DNA from: Sinonovacula constricta
Lineage: Eukaryota; Mollusca; Bivalvia; Cardiida; Solecurtidae
Length of the DNA: 64,000 bases
Assembly (NCBI GenBank): GCA_007844125.1
Contig: CM017570.1
Span: 51,998,609 to 52,062,608, forward strand
Direction of reading: 5' to 3'
Shown here: piece after piece, positions 54,931 to 64,000 of the stretch
Position numbering within the stretch: position 1 is the first letter of the stretch
Layout of the letters: every line of letters begins with the position of its first letter
Program-made: the position numbers and the translations under genes
The notes under the pieces: generated by a model
What the model was told of the DNA's origin: nothing
What the model saw: the letters and a program-made list of their open reading frames with translations, nothing else
Databases searched by the model: none

Positions 54931-55104
54931 GAATTCAACGTAAACTATAGTAGGGACGAATTTAACGTTCAAATGAGGCTTCACACCGAGTTCTGCCCAC
55001 AAGGACAGTATCCTGACAACATTGTCACGGTCTGGAATGTTGGTTTACACTCTGTTGGAGGCCGTCACTATTATGAACAGGAGAAAAATTGCGATGAACA
55101 GTAA
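54925..55104 (+). other. Unrecognised coding-like fragment, possible last exon or gene relic
   Basis: Directly after the 59-bp array a frame of about 58 codons runs to TAA at about 55102. It contains FNVQMRLHTEFCPQGQYPDN, then VTVWNVGLHSVGGRHYYEQ and a Cys near the end. Its GC content and residue mix are unlike its AT-rich neighbours. I see no ATG-initiated start; tatag upstream of 54950 is a weak acceptor. I do not recognise the family. Confidence 0.35.
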
Positions 55105-56067
55105 TCCTCGCTATCAATATATGCTTAGCTAAAAAGAGATATGACAGAGTATGAATTCATGCTTACAAGTAATAGTTCTGAATTAAATTGACTGAATAAA
55201 GATATGCCATAAGTATCAAGTGTGCTCACGTTAGATAATATCGAATAACGATCGTTTGATGATCGATACATTGAGTATTCGCCCCATGTTACGAAAGGAC
55301 TCGTGTTCGATCAGTACCTGAATTAATTATACTTACACAGATATAAAGTATACAGATATAGATATGTTCTTACTTTACAGGTTGGTCTGTTATTGGTTAT
55401 TGTCGATTGGGAATCAATTTCTTTCAGCTTATTTTATCTTAAATGTCTTCATATTTAATATCTATGATCGAAATAAACCTCTTAACAAGCCCATATATAG
55501 TAGCAACAATATTGTGCTTTCTTAATACGTGTTAAAACAGGTTGACTAGAAATCCATTGTCTGATCAAATTTATTTTCCAAAAACCTTTCCGCATTCTGT
55601 GTCTCAGGTAATGACTCCACTCGTATGAAACGCCCCACAGAATGACGTCACCATTGGTTATTTATCCGGCCTTTATCAGAATGCATGTTGGTTTACTTTT
55701 ACCGCTTATCATAGAAAATTATTGATTAACGTGTTTTCAATATTCACGACCACTTTAAGAACAAAGAGATAAGGGTCATACGTGAATTATTATCTCAAAA
55801 AGATCCTCATACTTAAGGTAAGTGTCCCCATCCGGAACACTGCAGATAATAACGTCAGCAGACGACATTGAACACGCTTTAAGAGTCATATTAACTCACA
55901 TCTGGTGACTCGTAGAAACATAGCTTCGTAAAAATGTCCGCCTGGTATAATTTCAATATTTTAAATACTGGAGACGCATTGTTTAAAAAAAATATTGTTT
56001 TAGTTTGTTGTTGTAGTTTTTGAAATATTGCTGCGTGAAAACCATAACTTTTTTCAGTATATAATAG

Positions 56068-56274
56068 ACATGTACAAATTTGTACGAGGAATGCAGCAAA
56101 AGATATAATATCTACTGCCACAATCTGGTATGCACAGAACATGAAAGTTTCAAGAACATGGACAGTCGACTGATGCTGAAGCGAACCGCAGGCCTATTAA
56201 ATACCGGGCAAGTGCAATTCCACTACACCACAGCGGCCACGCCATACATGATTCCGGAATTTTGTCTCTAAATG
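56068..56274 (+). other. Unrecognised coding-like fragment (Cys-containing), possible exon
   Basis: The frame opens after a TAG at 56065 and ends at TAA near 56271. It reads YEECSKRYNIYCHNLVC, then MDSRLMLKRTAGLLNTGQVQ and ATPYMIPEFCL. A plausible acceptor cttttttcag lies at about 56047-56056, just before that stop, so the exon edge is unclear. It may belong with the fragment at 54.9 kb. No family was recognised. Confidence 0.35.
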
Positions 56275-57880
56275 TCACTTCTGGGCGGTGTCGCTTTCGA
56301 CGTCCATAGTTATGAGCGAAGCTGGATTTTAGAAGCACGCAGATTGACCTTGACTACCCGCGGTCTGTTATTCTTGCCGGAGAAAGGTAGTGCGTGAACA
56401 GAACAAGTAAGAATGTCTAAGGAGACAATACCCGTCAATTGAGTCCAGGCAAGCTTCAAATGTCAACATATATATATTGTTATATGTTAAAACTGAATGT
56501 TCATTATATTGTATACTTAAAAAAAAAACGTGAAATGCAGGTTAATGGATGAACAATGCCGCACACATATGACGGCGCAGAAATATCACTCAGTGACAAG
56601 AGCAAAGAGTTGAAACGGGAGACAACTGTTATTGGAACAAGTGTTCCACTGACTACGCATAATCTACTATGACTTGCCAGCTTTCCAATTTCCAATGCGT
56701 GGTAAATGTGATTTCCTACGTAATAATTATGACCAGTGTTTGCACTCTTGTTGTCGCTTAATTAGAAAAACGTACACCGACCAAACAAAGCGTCTGAGCG
56801 CTTTGGTTATAGTTTCCATTCGGCATCTGCTATAACTTAACATGGGGGACTAATTAATACTACATGTATCAGCGAAAATGAAAACAAATGACAAACGCAG
56901 TCGAGAGAGACGTTATTATCTCCGGGTAAGCACCGTCATAAATACTGTATGTAATTTGTGTTATTTTTATAGCTTCATGGAAATGATATGTTTTGACAAA
57001 GAGCAAACATAATATTAACATAAAAATATGTCACAAAGTGATATAAGACAAAAATACAAATGTCCTTTCTCGGGAAATAAATCCAATGATTGGTGACAAA
57101 CTTAGCGCACATCTTCAATTACAAAGTACATTTCGTACAGTTTTGGATATAAGAACCGCATTATCAGTGCATTTGTAGTACATTTGCAGTACCCCCTCCC
57201 CCTCCCCCACCCCCTTTGTTGACAGGTGCATTTTGTAAACGCTCCAAATTATGTGTATGAACGTGTCAATTTAGCCTTAAATCTTTGCTAAATATCAAAC
57301 TGTTATACACTGTGTGTAAACAAACACTTGTCGATATGAACATTCACGTGTTTTATCTTTATCTTAGCACCAAGGTAGCACTTTGATTTCGAGGGAGTCC
57401 CAAAAGTCGAGTCCCCGTCGTTTGTACGTCTGTAGAACCCGCCTCCGTACAGTGGACCCTAGGTCTATCTTTTTGAAATTCCAATACAAACATACTGTTG
57501 CCTAGCGGATGTGCGATTTATTCAAAAATCACCTTATCGGACATAATGCAAACAGGACCGTTGTTACGCTGCTACTTCGGCTTCTTCCGTCATTACTCGA
57601 AGATTTCCGGTATTTTCTTTTGGCTAGGTTAAAATAATTAAAAATGTTGATTTTACATAACATGATGCAGTTCACATTTCTCACAGAAAAAAAGTTGTGT
57701 AAAACGTATAATTTTCTTTCAGCAAGAATGTAAGACAATTAGTAGATGTATGCGTTAAATAACACAGACCCGGAAAATTGTGAAGACCAGCGGAAATGTA
57801 CGGAATTCAACGAGAGAGAAAATCGATAAAAGGGTTGAAACTTTACCCTTCTCGTTCGATTGGTATGTAGATTAAAACGT
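56275..57880. other. Upstream region of the monooxygenase gene: no recognised gene
   Basis: Mixed unique sequence with a C-rich tract (ccccctccccctcccccacc) at about 57190-57215. The minus-strand frames here have no recognisable domain. Confidence 0.4.
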
Positions 57881-57889
57881 TTCCGGAGA

Positions 57890-57896
57890 TATAAAT
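57890..57896 (+). promoter_or_regulatory. TATA-like box upstream of the monooxygenase gene
   Basis: tataaat lies about 250 bases before the ATG at 58142, in a locally less AT-rich stretch. A start near 57920 would give a 5' UTR of about 220 bases. This rests on the motif alone. Confidence 0.3.
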
Positions 57897-58141
57897 TTGG
57901 ATCAACCATTCGATTCGAGATTTCGCGAGTATACCTGTTAGAAAAGAGACTTGTGAGTGGGCTGTGGCGATATTGTGAAAAATCTGTGATTTTTTAATGC
58001 ATGTTATTTTATTGTGTCTACAGATTCCTTAGTGCGTAAAATTAATATAGAGTATTAGAATAGTAAGTAATTGAAAGAAGAAGATTGTCTAAGAAATTGA
58101 AATCAAGTTTACACTGTATAAGTTCAAATAAAAACAAAAAC

Positions 58142-63994
<5,853 letters not shown>

Positions 63995-64000
63995 GTAATT

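Noticed and set aside
58085..58141. N-terminal extension of the monooxygenase
   Set aside because: The first in-frame codon there is TTG; the ATG at 58142 starts a proper signal peptide that places His at the mature N terminus.

Overview
The window is nuclear DNA from an animal, most likely a bivalve mollusc. It shows split genes with GT-AG introns, tRNA-derived SINEs, a LINE remnant, GAT/AAT/AT microsatellites and extreme minisatellite content. The phylum is inferred from style (AA15 monooxygenase, SINE types, intron structure) and not proven. Nothing prokaryotic is present. By eye, roughly 25 kb or more of the 64 kb is tandem repeat.

Left half (about 1-37.6 kb, + strand): the 3' three-quarters of an M1-family zinc aminopeptidase (aminopeptidase N-like). 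I could place 19 coding exons between 3905 and 37575. All splice phases agree and together they give 706 codons and a stop. GAMEN, HEXXH-X18-E and the catalytic Tyr are all present. The N-terminal domain lies left of the window. Introns carry a 40-bp array at the left edge, a 41-bp array of about 165 units in intron 3, a G-rich array in intron 8, several shorter arrays and SINEs. Two arrays are built on splice boundaries. The 41-bp unit copies the last codons of exon 3 plus its 5' splice site. An 88-bp unit copies the 3' splice site plus the terminal exon ten times.

Middle (about 40.7-52.3 kb): an 11.6-kb, 39-bp-period array of about 290 units, interrupted by one SINE. Because 39 is divisible by three, it is open on both strands for kilobases, including a 1,806-codon frame on the minus strand. 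It has no ATG near a start and no recognisable domain. I treat it as a satellite with uncertain coding status.

Right part (52.3-64 kb): a 59-bp array, two coding-looking fragments I cannot name (about 54.9 and 56.1 kb), then the first two exons of a secreted AA15-type lytic polysaccharide monooxygenase gene (+ strand, ATG at 58142). This gene runs off the right edge. Its 5.6-kb intron holds a LINE C-terminal remnant, a reeler-like reading frame on the minus strand, a long AT run and two tRNA-derived SINEs.

The two genes are a membrane or secreted peptidase and a secreted polysaccharide oxidase. Their adjacency gives no evidence of a shared pathway. The most unusual content is the two minisatellites that have multiplied functional splice-site sequence inside one gene.
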